Origin: Cryptomeria japonica
Taxonomy: Eukaryota > Streptophyta > Pinopsida > Cupressales > Cupressaceae
DNA length: 60,000 nucleotides
Assembly (NCBI RefSeq): GCF_030272615.1
Contig: NC_081412.1
Coordinates: forward strand, 541,652,335-541,712,334
Reading direction: 5' to 3'
A program made the translations under genes and the position numbers. The notes under the pieces were generated by a model. It was not told where the DNA came from. It searched no databases and was given only the letters and a program-made list of their open reading frames with translations. Positions 49,814 through 60,000 of this stretch are shown in pieces (position 1 is the stretch's first letter; each line of letters starts with the position of its first letter).

Positions 49814-51404
49814 TTAGTATCGTAAAAGATATTTGTAGATAATTTTATCCTCGCCTAGATCTCACCTTGGTATTTCATCTTTTTATGCTCAATGTCTACT
49901 TTGATTCTGCTCACACCCTCTACAAACCTACATTTTCACCTTATTTTCTATCTTTTCCCCAAATTTGAGTCTTGAATCTCAAGACTAGGACATTAGGGCA
50001 CCCTGGTCCTAGCTCAGAACTATGGTACCACAACACTTTGGTGCTCTCAACCAAGACCCAAATTTGGTCCTCATAATGGTCACATCAAGTGAATAGGAAT
50101 TTAGATCTTACGTCATCCTACTCCAAAAATTCAAAAAGTTTTTGGATAGTTAGGTATAAAAGGAGGTCTGCCCCTCTCATTTGAAGTATAAGTCTTAAGC
50201 CATCTATGTGATTTATGGTCTCTCTTTCAACTCAAGTGAGAAATTAATCAAGAATTCATCAAGGATTAGAGAAGAAGTGAAGTCAAGTTTCAAGCATTCA
50301 AGATGGCATCCATGATCAACCTTATATGAAGACATCTTAAAACCCTTGTGTGAGGATTCAAGCAAGCTTCATCAAGGTATACACTTTGATTGCAAGCATT
50401 CATTTTCAGATCTAGCCTTTCCCTCAAAAGGAAAATATTTTATTGTAATTCAATTCTATTTTTATTATAATTATCATTTTAATTTCAAGGTTAATACCTA
50501 AACTAGGGTTTGACCCAAGGCAAACCCCTATCCACAAACCCTTTTCTTCTATTTCTATGTGCAGGAAATTAAATCAGGAGCTATGATTGAAGATTTTGAC
50601 ATAGTTGACGATGATGAATAGGTTTAGATTTTGATGGAGCAAAAAGTGGAGGATCAGGGCGACCTAGCATCCTAGTCCCAAAAATTATACCTAAGCTTCT
50701 AATAGTGAATCTATTGTGTTTCCCTGATCTATAAAAGATCTCAGTTTCTTATCTCAGAATTACAAGACATTTCAATTTCAAGGTTAATTCTTAAATTTGG
50801 GTTTGAGCTAAGGAAAACCCTTATCCACAACCCCTTTTCTTCTATTTCTATGTGTAGGAAATTGACAAGGGAGTTGTGATTGAATATTCTGACAGAGTTG
50901 ATGATGATGAATAGGTTAGATTTCAATGGAGCAAAAATTGAAGGACCAAGGTGACCTACCATCCTAGTCCCAAAAATTATACCTAATATTTTGATAGTGA
51001 GTCCAGTGTGTCTCCTTGATCCATAAAAGATCCCACTTGCTTGTCTTGGAGTTACTAGACTAGGGTGACCTACCATCCTAGTCTTGACAATTCGGCCTGA
51101 AATTTTGGTAACATGACTAAATCTTATTCTTCTGCTCAGATCCCTATTTGTGGCTCTATCTTACATCTGTAACAGTCTATTATTATTTTTCAATTCAATT
51201 ATTCATTGCTTCATCCTAAACCCTATAATTTACATCCAAATTTCAACTCAAAAGGAGGAGACAACAAATTGGTATATTTAATTTTGTTTTATCCCTCTTC
51301 CTAATTGAATTGTGGCTAGATATATTTAATTTACCTCCCTTTTAATGTTTTGGTTCCTTAGGTAAGATTAGTGGTTTTATTATCTTAATTTGTGAAACCC
51401 TAAT
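49814..51404 (+). repeat. Gy2 3' LTR with an internal tandem duplication
   Basis: It aligns with 25754-27055. A segment of roughly 290 bp, beginning near TTTCAAGGTTAATACC (about 50475) and ending near CTTGAT/CCTGATC...AAAAGATC, is repeated in tandem at about 50770-51060. This accounts for its extra length over the 5' LTR. Confidence 0.8.
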
Positions 51405-53020
51405 TTTACCAACAAAATAAGAAGGATTCCTTAAACACTATTATAATTAATCATTCAACTCTAAGAAGGAAACATAACTACATTAGATATCACTAAAATG
51501 GTGAAGATAGGATACTAATAAGATGAACTAGTTTTAGCATCATTAATTAAATTATTAATAGAGTATGAGGAGATATTTCCCTATACTTCCATAGGAATTG
51601 ATGGAATTTAGGAAGAAGTAGGAAATATAAAAATGAAATTAAAGGAAGGCACCATACCATATAGGAAAACACTAATCCACCTCAACCCTAAAATGAAGAA
51701 AAGGGTGAAAATAAAATTAGACAATATGTTGGTTAGAAAAATAATCAAACCTATAGACGACACGAAGTGGACAACCTATATGATTATACCAAATTAAAAG
51801 ACAAGATAAATTTGTGTATTGCCTACCCCTTTTATAAAAGAAATATTGGAATCAATTACTAGAAGGGAGATATATTCATTCACTTATGTGTTCTTCAAAT
51901 ACCATAAGGTGAGGATTAGGGAAGAAGACTAACCTAAAATGATATTTTCCAACAAATGGGGATCTAAAATGTAGACCATAATGCCATTTTGTCTCAAAAA
52001 TGTCCTTGCTATCTTTTGCCTAATAATGGTCAACACTTTTAAGGACTTCATTCTAGACTTTTTGATGTTATACTTGGATGATTGGGCTATTAATGGGCTT
52101 CTTAATAATCATATTCAATCACTCTAGATAATGTTAGAAAGTGTATAAGTACGCAAATCTCTCTAAACCTAAAGAAGTACATTTTTTCAATCCCCTTTCA
52201 CACATTACTAGGACATATCATTTGTAAAGAAGGTTTGATGGTAGACCCAATGAACATTGCTTTAATTATGACCTTGCCTCCTTTAAAGATAACTCCATAA
52301 GTAAATAAATTTCTTCAATATACTAAGTATCATAGGAAGTTCATTAAAGGATATGATATACCATAGTTGCACACTTGGAGGAGTTAATAAAAAACTAGAA
52401 AACTAATAAAGTCACTAATTGGATGGTGAAATGTTAATAATCCCTTAATACCCAAAAAAAGGAATTTGTATAAGCATCCATTATCATCTTCCTACTTTAG
52501 GTGGTACCCTTTCATGTTCATGAAGATGAATTTTAAATAGCCATATGTGCAGTATTAGCACAACCCAAAGGAAATAAGGAGCACCCTATAGCATTTGCTA
52601 GAAGAGAATTATCCCAAGTAGAAAGGAATCATACCACTAATTAATGAGAAGCCTCACCTATGTTTTATGCTTTACACAAATTCTAACAGTTTGTTATCCA
52701 CTCCCTTCAAAATTTACATCGATCATGAGCCCCTAAAGTTCCTCCTAAAAAACCAATGATACAAGGACATATGTGTAGATGGTTATTACTATTTCATGAG
52801 TTTAATTTTATCTTCATAGTCAAAACCTAGAAGAAACAATCAAGGATTGATACAGGAGAGGAGCCTAAAGAAGCTAATGAGGAGGACCTACCTAGCACAT
52901 GTCTTTTTTAGATAAAATCAGTATAGGAAGAATTACATTACATTACTAAGCTAGTTTGTACCAAAAAATACCATCCAAATATGAATACCCATGAAAAATA
53001 ATTACTATTGAGAAAATAAT
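51405..53020 (+). pseudogene. Gy1 reverse transcriptase and RNase H remnant
   Basis: Plus-strand fragments read EGTIPYRKTLIHLNPKMKKR, KLDNMLVRKIIKPIDDTKWT, FLMLYLDDWAI (the YLDD catalytic box of Ty3 RT), LGHIICKEGLMVDP and an RNase H stretch EEIIPLINEKP-like followed by IYIDHEPLKFLL. All are heavily interrupted by stops. The element is cut at 53020 by Copia2 and continues at 59214. Confidence 0.78.
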
Positions 53021-53996
53021 TGTTGAATATCTGAGTAACTAAGAGTGGGGGATGAATCAGTTGACAACTTAAATAATTTATTCAATGGTTCACACATCTA
53101 GAATAACCAACAAAATTAATTAAAGCAGATATAACATGAAGAAAACATACACACCAAATATCACACAATGAACACCAAATATAATGTGGAAAACCACGAA
53201 GAATTTAGTTCTCAATATAAAACAGTTGCTAAGGGAACACCGATTAAGTTGATTTTTACAAAGGGTGGCTCACTGCCAGAATGCTCATTGCAGGAGGGCT
53301 CACTACCCAGAAAAAGGCTCATTATCAAAGAAAGAAAGAAAGAAAGACCTCTAATCCACCACTATAATACACACTACAAAACTAAACTGCATCCGGTGCC
53401 TCAACACCAACATACTTTGCACAACATATTTCAGATCCTTCCTTCTCAATCTTGCATATCTTCCATAACAATGTCATACTTTTTCATGCTAACACAATCA
53501 GATCATCCTCATATATATATCATCTTCTGAGAAGCATAGTCTTCCAAGTTGACCAAGATAGAGATCTAAAAAGAGGTCAACACTAAACATTCCAATGGTG
53601 GGAAGAAAACACACATCATCAATCAAATCAGCATGTTACATTCATTATAGATTCGGACCTCAAATCATGACTCACATGTTGCACCAATGCCGCTACACAT
53701 CCTTGAATTTCAGACTTAATACAGACCCAAAAACCATTGCCCAATATAGCAAAAATAAGAATGGAGCCAAGATATACATGAATATAATCAATCAACACCA
53801 TATCCAATAAATAGAAATATTCAGATCACCACCAACTCAACTAATCCATACTAAAACACATCTTTCAAAGCACCAAAGGTTCTGGGGACACGTCTTCTAG
53901 ATCACCAACACCAAGAACACATGTTGACACTAATCAAAACCATTATGTTGACATCAATAAAAACTGATCATACTTATCATCAACACATTTGCAGCA
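53021..53996 (-). repeat. Copia2 3' LTR
   Basis: On the plus strand it starts TGTTGAATATCTGAGTAAC and ends ACACATTTGCAGCA. It aligns with 58284-59213 and has a short AAAG repeat near 53330-53346 that the other copy lacks. Confidence 0.9.
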
Positions 53997-54008
53997 ATAT
54001 CCCCCTTT
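53997..54008 (-). other. Polypurine tract of Copia2
   Basis: The minus strand reads AAAGGGGGATAT directly upstream of the 3' LTR start TGCTGCAAATG. Confidence 0.8.
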
Positions 54009-54235
54009 ATCATTGATAGCAACACCCATTAACAACAAATAGAAAACATCTCTCTGCATTAGATCAACAATTATGCATCTCTTTGAATCTCTCTCCCTTT
54101 GACAACAATGAAAAAGGTGGGTAAATTTCCCCCTATGAAACTCACTCCTACTCTCTCTAAGAGGAAGCACCCAAGAATTAGTCTAGATAATGGTATACAA
54201 GCAGTTCACTGGACCAATGCACATCCAAATGTACA

Positions 54236-55640
54236 TCAATTCAAACTAGGAAGAGGTAATACCCCTAACTTCCGCCGAAGATACTCAAAAGTATCCTTAC
54301 ACAATGTCTTCATGAATATATCTACAATATTCTTTTTTGTAAGTACATACTCAAGGTTTACTTCATTATCCAACACCTTTTCCCTCAAGAAGTGGTATCA
54401 AATGGATCTTTTCTTTATTCTGTAATGTTGTACTAAATTCTTAGAAATGTTTATTGCACTAGTATTATCACACATAATAGGGATGGGTTCATTGAACATT
54501 ACACAAATATCTTTCAAAGTCTATTTCATCAATAGAATCTGTGTGCAACATGAATATTTGGCAATATTTTATGCTTCAACTATAGATAAAGACACAAAAT
54601 CCTACTTCTAACTTGACCAAGCAACTAACCAAGAGCCAAGAAAGAATTCTCCACCACTTGTACTTTTCTTTCCATCAACACTTCATGCCCAATCTGCATC
54701 AATATAAGCTGTCAAAGTGAAATCTAAATTTCTAGGATACCACAAGCCAAACTCTTATATTCCTTTTAGATATCTAAAAATACTTTTTACCACCACAACA
54801 TGTGATTCCTTTGGTTCTTGCTAAAATTTAGCCACCAAACATATTTCATACATAATATCTTCTTTGGTAGCAGTCAAATATAACAATTCTCCAATCATTG
54901 ATCTATACTAACTTCAATCTACTTTAGGAGACTTGTCTCTTTTGTCAACTTGCATCTCCAGGTGGTCATAGGTGTGCACACCAGTTTGGACTTCTCCAAC
55001 CCAAACTTTTTCAATGGTTCCTTAATGTATTTAGACTGAGAAATGAAAATTCCTTTATTTTTTTGATTTACTTGCAAACCGAGAAATAAATTTAACACAC
55101 TAATTATGGACATCTCAAATTCTTTCTACATTTTATTAGCAGATTTATTACACATACCTTCATTTCCTCCAAATATTAGGTCATCAACATATACTACAAG
55201 ACTTAAGATTTTACCTAAATTAGTTTTGAAGTATAAATTATTGTTAGTTGATCCCTTCCAAAATCCTTGATCAATCAAATACTTATCTAGCCTTCTATAC
55301 CAAGCTCTAGGATCTTGTTTCAATCCATATAGGGCCTTCTTCAATCTCCAAACAATTTTCGGCTCATCTTTCAACTTAAATCCTCTTGATCGTTCAATAT
55401 AAACTTCTTCTTTTAGCTCTCCATTCAAAAATGTCAATTTCACATCCATTTGATGGATCTTGAAATCCTTAAAAGTCGCAAAAGTAAGAAACATCTGAAT
55501 TGCCTCCATTCAAATGACCGGGGCATAAGTCTCCTCGAATTCAATGCCTTCAACTTGAGTGTAACCTTTACAAACCAACCTCACTTTATTTCTCATAACA
55601 TTTCCATCTTCATCCAACTTGCTCCAGAATACCCATTTTA
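54236..55640 (-). pseudogene. Copia2 reverse transcriptase and RNase H region
   Basis: RT fragments include KIHQMDVKLTFLNGEL, WRLKKALYGLKQDPRAWY and LVVYVDDLIFGGN (55126-55509), then KGIFISQSKYIKEPLKKFGL (54919-55113). RNase H is at about 54560-54720 and is interrupted by stops. Confidence 0.88.
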
Positions 55641-56279
55641 TTTCAATCACATTCTTCCCTTTCAGTCTATGAACTAATTCCCATGTCTGATATTTCTCAA
55701 TCTAATCTAGCTCTTCGCTCATTGCTTTTATCCAATTCTGATCATTGCATGCATCTTCTATAGTTTTTTTTTCCATCTCTAAAAGTAAACATAACAAAAC
55801 TTGTTCTTGAGCTTATTTGCTTCTTATGATGATTCCTTTGTTCTTGTCTCTAATAATTTGATTAGTTGAATGATTCTTTTGAATATATCTTGGGGTCATA
55901 AATCTAGATGTTGAAGCTTCCTGAGCTTCCATTTCTCCTTATCCTCCTTTAATTTTCTCTTCCCTTTTTTCATCTAGTTCATCAACTCATGTCCTACCAA
56001 TTTGTCACTCTTTAGAAGTATCTTCATCAACCTTCACATTTCCACTTTCAACAATCTTGTTCACTCTTTTATTGAAATATTAGTATGCCTTGCTCCTTGT
56101 AGAATATCCTAGGAATATGCCTTCATTTGATCTACTATCAAACTTTCCAAGATTATCTTCATCTCTCCGGATATACCAGTTTCTTCCAAATATCATGAAA
56201 TATTTTATTTTTGGAGTTCTACTATGTCATAGCTCATATGATGTCTTTCCATGTCTATTCTAGTATAAAATATTGTTAA

Positions 56280-56880
56280 GAGTGTAGACTGTAGTATGAA
56301 TTGCTTCTCTCCAATAGACTTCTGGGAGTTCTTCTCCTTTGATCATTGTTATGGTTGTCTCTTGTATAGTTTGGTTCATCCTTTCCACCACACCATTCTA
56401 TTATGGGGTCCTAGGGGCAAACAACTATCTTCTAATGCCATGTTTCTCACAAAAATTGTTAAACTCTTCAGAGGTAAATTCTCCTCCTCTACCAGACCTT
56501 AAACACTTAATCTTTCTATCAACTTCATTTTCTACTTTATCCTTGAATATCTTGAATATTTATAGTGCTTTTGACTTCTCTCTCAAAAATACAACCTATG
56601 ACATTCTAGAATAATTATCAATCAACAACATGAAATACTTCTCACCTTGTATACTCCTTGTTCTAGTAGGACCGTATAGGTTTGTGTGCACTAAATCTAA
56701 CAATCTGGTGGATGAATGCTCCTTTCCTCTATAATTTAATTTCACCTTCTTCCCAACTTGACATTCTCTACAAATGTTGTTATCTGGTTTGGTCAACCTA
56801 AGAAAATCTCTCACTACACTTGATGAGCTAATCTTTACCAAGTTGTCAAAATTGATATGACACATCCTATGGTGCCAAAG
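56280..56880 (-). pseudogene. Copia2 integrase region
   Basis: It reads MCHINFDNLVKIS, CRECQVGKK, LDLVHTNLYGPTRTRSIQG and LIDNYSRM, followed by GGEFTSEEFNNFCEKHG. The D-to-N change in HTNLYGP would abolish strand transfer. Confidence 0.82.
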
Positions 56881-57126
56881 TCAGCTATCATTGATCTGAG
56901 ATAACAAACAATGCTTTGTAGATCCTTCTAGCAAATACATGTTTCCTCCAGTCCTTTTCCCTATTGTACTAACAATTCCAGATCCCTTTTGGATCTCACA
57001 ACCATCATCCTAAAAAACAACATTGTAACCATTTTCAGACATCTAGCCATTGTAAGCATTTTTTATACAGTAAAAATTGTCAATATTATATTTTCCATAG
57101 AAAGAAATAGAACCAATTCCCACAAT

Positions 57127-58220
57127 CTATGTTATTTGATCATATTTAAACCTAACAAAACCTCCATCATACTTTTGAAGTTTTACAAATTTACTTTTAT
57201 TACTAGTCATATTTTTTGAACATCCACTATCAATCAGCCATTCATTTTTATCACTTCTAACATGTAAAGCAATAGCAACAACCTTAGGTATATCAATTTT
57301 ATGTACATCTCTTTCTACCAAAAATAAACAATCATCGTCCTCATAATTTGATTCATCATCTAAGATACCAGCATCATCTTTGACATAATAGGTTCTCTTG
57401 TTAAACATTTCTTTACCATCTCTAGAATTTTGTCTTGAACCTTTTTTTGGACACCTAGCAGAAATATGACCAATCTTTCCACATCTAAAGCATTTAAGGG
57501 GTGACATACCTTTGTATTTGTCGGTGCCTTTCTTTAGTTTCCTTACAAAATTTTCTTCCATCTCAACTAAACTTTCATCTTCTCGATCTTCCTTAGAGGC
57601 TTAAAGGTAGATTCAATCTTAGCTTTATCTTTTCCAAACTTCCTTATCTCAGATGTTGACAAAGTACCATACAGCTTCTCTCTAGTAAATTTCTTCAAAT
57701 CATAGATTTCTTCAATAAAACAGATCTTGTCGATGTAGCTTTCTAGTGGGGACATAAGAATCTTCTCAATTATGTCTTCATCTTTCAAGGTGACACCAAG
57801 TTCTCTAATTTCATTGACCACACTATCAACCTTCTAAAAATAGCCTGTTATGTCTTCTCCTTCTATTTTCAAATTCTCATATCTACGCTTGGTTGTTAGC
57901 TTCTTTGATAATTTAACTATGTCATTTCATTCATAAATATCTCTCAACTTTTCTCAAACCTCATAAGCAATATTCAATGAAATAACCTTTGTCAATTCAG
58001 ACTTTGATAAAGTACTAAAGATAGCATATCTTGCCTTTTCATTCTCATCATAGCCTTGAATCTCATCCAAAGTGGTAAGACCATTTGTTGGTTGAACATG
58101 CTTAGTTTCCACTACTTTCCAAGTGTTGTATCCCAAAGAGATCAAGTAGCCTCTCATTTTCACTTTCCAGAAATTATAGTCAGAACGTTAAAAGATAGGA
58201 ATAGTCAGTTTATGTTTCAT
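57127..58220 (-). pseudogene. Copia2 gag, nucleocapsid and protease region
   Basis: ORFs 57954-58163, 57567-57821 and 57127-57561 cover gag to protease. The CCHC finger and the DSG active site are preserved despite a frameshift between gag and the finger. Confidence 0.85.
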
Positions 58221-58269
58221 CGGATTAGGATCTACCTCAAGAAGTTAATCTCTTCTCCAAGGAACCAAA

Positions 58270-58281
58270 GCTTTGATACCA
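58270..58281 (-). other. Primer binding site of Copia2
   Basis: The minus strand TGGTATCAAAGC lies two bases beyond the LTR end and matches the initiator tRNA-Met type with one change. Confidence 0.82.
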
Positions 58282-58283
58282 GT

Positions 58284-59213
58284 TGTTGAATATTCAGGAA
58301 ACTGAGAGGGGGGAGTGAATCAGTTGACAACTTAAATAATTTCTTCAATGCTTTCACACATCTGAAATAACCAAAAGAATTATCACATAACATTTGAACA
58401 CCAAAATAACGTGAAAAACCCAAGAAAGGAAAAACCACATAGAATGTTAGTTCTCAATATAAAACATCGATTAAGGTAATTTTTACAAAGGGTGGCTCAC
58501 TATCAGAATGCTCACTAAAGCAGGGCTCACTACCAAAGAAAGAAAGGTAATCTACCCTTATAACACACAATGCAAAACCGAACTGCATCTAGTGCCTCAA
58601 CACCAACACACTTTGTACATCAATAATCATATGCTTCCATCTCAATCTCATATATCTTCAATAACAATGTCATGATTTTTCATGCTAACACAATCAGATC
58701 ATCATCATATATATATTGTCTTCCAGGAAGCATAATCTTCCAAGTCGGCCAAGACAGAGATCTAAAACTATGTCAACACTAAACATTCTAGTGGTGGGAA
58801 GGAATGAGAAGTAGACCATACCACAACACATGTCATCGATCAAATCAACAAGTTACATTCATTACATATTCCAGACCTCAAATCAAGACTCACACGCTAC
58901 ACCAATGCCACTACACATCCTCAAATTTTGGACTTAATCCGGACCCAAAAACCATTTCCCAATACAACAAAAATAACAATGAAACTAAGATATACATAAA
59001 TACAATCAATCAACACCATATCTGATAACAAAAATATCTGGATCACTATCAAATCAACTAATCTATACTAAAACACATCTTCCAAAGCACCAAAAGTTTA
59101 GGGGACGCATCTTTCGGATCACCAACACCAAGAACACATTTTGACAGCAATAAAAACCATTATGTTGAAATTGATGACAACCAATCATACTTACCATCAA
59201 CACATTTGCAACA
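58284..59213 (-). repeat. Copia2 5' LTR
   Basis: On the plus strand it starts TGTTGAATATTCAGGAAAC and ends CACATTTGCAACA. It aligns with 53021-53996. Confidence 0.9.
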
Positions 59214-60000
59214 ACAATTACCATTTACTCTTTGTAAGGATCTTTGTATAAGAAAGGAAGAGATGAATACTCTAGAGAGTCATTTATAAAAACAAAACGG
59301 ACCAGATTCTAAGAGAAGCACATGAGGGAATAGTAGGAGGACATAAATATGGAGATTTCACAACCCCAATAATATTATTATCAGAATTATGGTTGCCTAT
59401 AATATACAAAGACAATAAGCAATTTACCAAGAAATGTTATATTTGTTAGAGAGTCAAATTCCCTACAACTTGTGATGAAATACTACTACAAGGTTGGTCC
59501 TAGCACAAAACCCCTTTAAAACGTGGTCTATAGATTTCATTGGCCTTATCCCTATAGAAAAAATATCTAAAGAAAGATTCATTATCACCATTTTTTATTA
59601 CTTAACCAAATAGGTAGAAGTTTAACCAACTAAATATTGCACTGCATGTATTGTCACTAAACTCCTATACAATAATACCATTACTATATTTGGGTGTCAC
59701 TTAAGCACCACAAGTGACCAAGGTAATAAATTTGTCAATAAACTTATAAAGGAGTTACTAGCAAACTTCATGATTACATATAACCAAAGCACTCCTTACC
59801 ATCCAAAATAAAATGGGGAAAGTGAAGCATTGAACAAGATCCTTGGAACCACTATCACCATGATGTGCAATGCAAATAGAATCAATGGGGTTATCAAACT
59901 ATATATAAAATATATCTTACCATTTAATTTCATAGTCAACAATCTATGCATGGATCTCACATTAAGAGTAACTGGGAAGAGTCTATCAAACACATGCTAT
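59214..60000 (+). pseudogene. Gy1 integrase remnant
   Basis: Plus-strand fragments read REAHEGIVGGHKYGDFTTP, KKCYIC (HHCC zinc-binding region), a TTDQG-like segment near 59713 and YHPK-NGESEALNKI at about 59800-59840, matching Ty3 integrase order. Stops and frameshifts are frequent. It continues the RT remnant cut at 53020 and runs out of the window. Confidence 0.78.

Larger units (their letters stand above)
25754..51404 (+). mobile_element. Ty3/gypsy element Gy2, Tat/Ogre-like, lacking RT and integrase
   Basis: Related LTRs at about 25754-27055 and 49814-51404 bound an internal region with gag (from 27667) and protease remnants (29508-31190) on the plus strand, and a non-coding 3' region (48701-49813). 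No RT, RNase H or integrase motif is visible between the protease and the 3' LTR. That interval instead holds a reversed LTR, split by the 15.6-kb transposon B. The gag finger CQYHHQPGHDTKKC and the protease-linker wording suggest the Tat/Ogre branch. Boundaries are approximate to about 15 bp, and I could not confirm a target duplication. Confidence 0.75.
54236..58220 (-). pseudogene. Copia2 gag-pol polyprotein (broken)
   Basis: The start is ATG 58218-58220 (MKHKLTIPIF), and the end is ...GVLPLPSLN stop at 54236-54238. Gag shows NFWKVKMRGYLISLG and ARYAIFSTLS. The zinc knuckle CFRCGKIGHISARC (about 57480) is intact, and the protease keeps WLIDSGCSKNM. The integrase has WHxxMCHINF-type and CRECQVGKK zinc-binding segments, but the first catalytic position reads HTNLYGP (Asn for Asp). 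RT has DVKLTFLNGEL, KKALYGLKQDPRAWY and a YVDD box at about 55190. RNase H has DADWA and the terminal FEYLRRKLG. An in-frame stop follows the first ten codons, and there is a frameshift near 57565. Confidence 0.92.
53021..59213 (-). mobile_element. Complete Ty1/copia retrotransposon Copia2
   Basis: LTRs at 53021-53996 and 58284-59213 flank a minus-strand gag-pol. The flanks ATAAT (53016-53020) and ACAAT (59214-59218) form a 4-of-5 target duplication. The primer site TGGTATCAAAGC (minus strand of 58270-58281) and the polypurine tract AAAGGGGGATAT (minus strand of 53997-54008) are in place. Stops and frameshifts make it defective. Confidence 0.93.

Overview
The window looks like intergenic DNA from a large, AT-rich plant nuclear genome, probably a seed plant and possibly a gymnosperm. 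The evidence is plant-type Ty1/copia and Ty3/gypsy elements with initiator-Met primer sites, non-autonomous LTR elements, long pyrimidine tracts and several layers of transposons inside transposons. I see no host gene, tRNA, rRNA or CRISPR array. Nearly all coding sequence belongs to transposable elements and is decayed.

The backbone, from oldest to youngest as far as nesting shows, is a degenerate Ty3/gypsy element (Gy1, + strand). Its pieces lie at 12268-14697 (gag/protease), 24761-25753, 51405-53020 (RT/RNase H) and 59214-60000 (integrase). It is split by three insertions: a non-autonomous LTR element C (14698-24760), a Tat/Ogre-like gypsy element Gy2 (about 25754-51404) and a complete copia element (Copia2, 53021-59213, - strand). 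A second copia element (Copia1, - strand) fills 5740-12267; its 3' LTR runs off the left side because a DNA transposon landed in it.

The most interesting component is a family of large terminal-inverted-repeat DNA transposons. Their ends read GGGTAAGTGCACAAAGATG and similar, and they make 4-bp target duplications. Three members are visible. E (1-5739) is a right part only, inserted in the Copia1 LTR with one TAGA copy visible. A (16439-23679, TSD CTAT) is non-autonomous and lies inside C. B (32466-48065, 15.6 kb, TSD TATA) lies inside a reversed gypsy LTR within Gy2. B carries two convergent genes. On the + strand there is a 956-codon transposase (35047-40900) with a D-89-D-39-E spacing. On the - strand there is a ten-exon gene of unknown function (47665-45043), whose exon structure is repeated in E (5340-2718). 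Between their 3' ends is a satellite array of about 358-bp units. Arrays of palindromic GC-rich motifs lie just inside the termini. The 4-bp TSD and the DFxENY / DNCxAQ / HGKGxxDG signature make me think of the Sola superfamily, but that is from memory and unverified.

The B transposase gene was itself interrupted recently by a 2.7-kb non-autonomous LTR element (D, 35881-38604). D is flanked not by a 5-bp but by a perfect 151-bp direct duplication. Element A contains a 3.5-kb satellite of 20-bp monomers present in both orientations, flanked by pyrimidine-rich arms and an inner inverted repeat.
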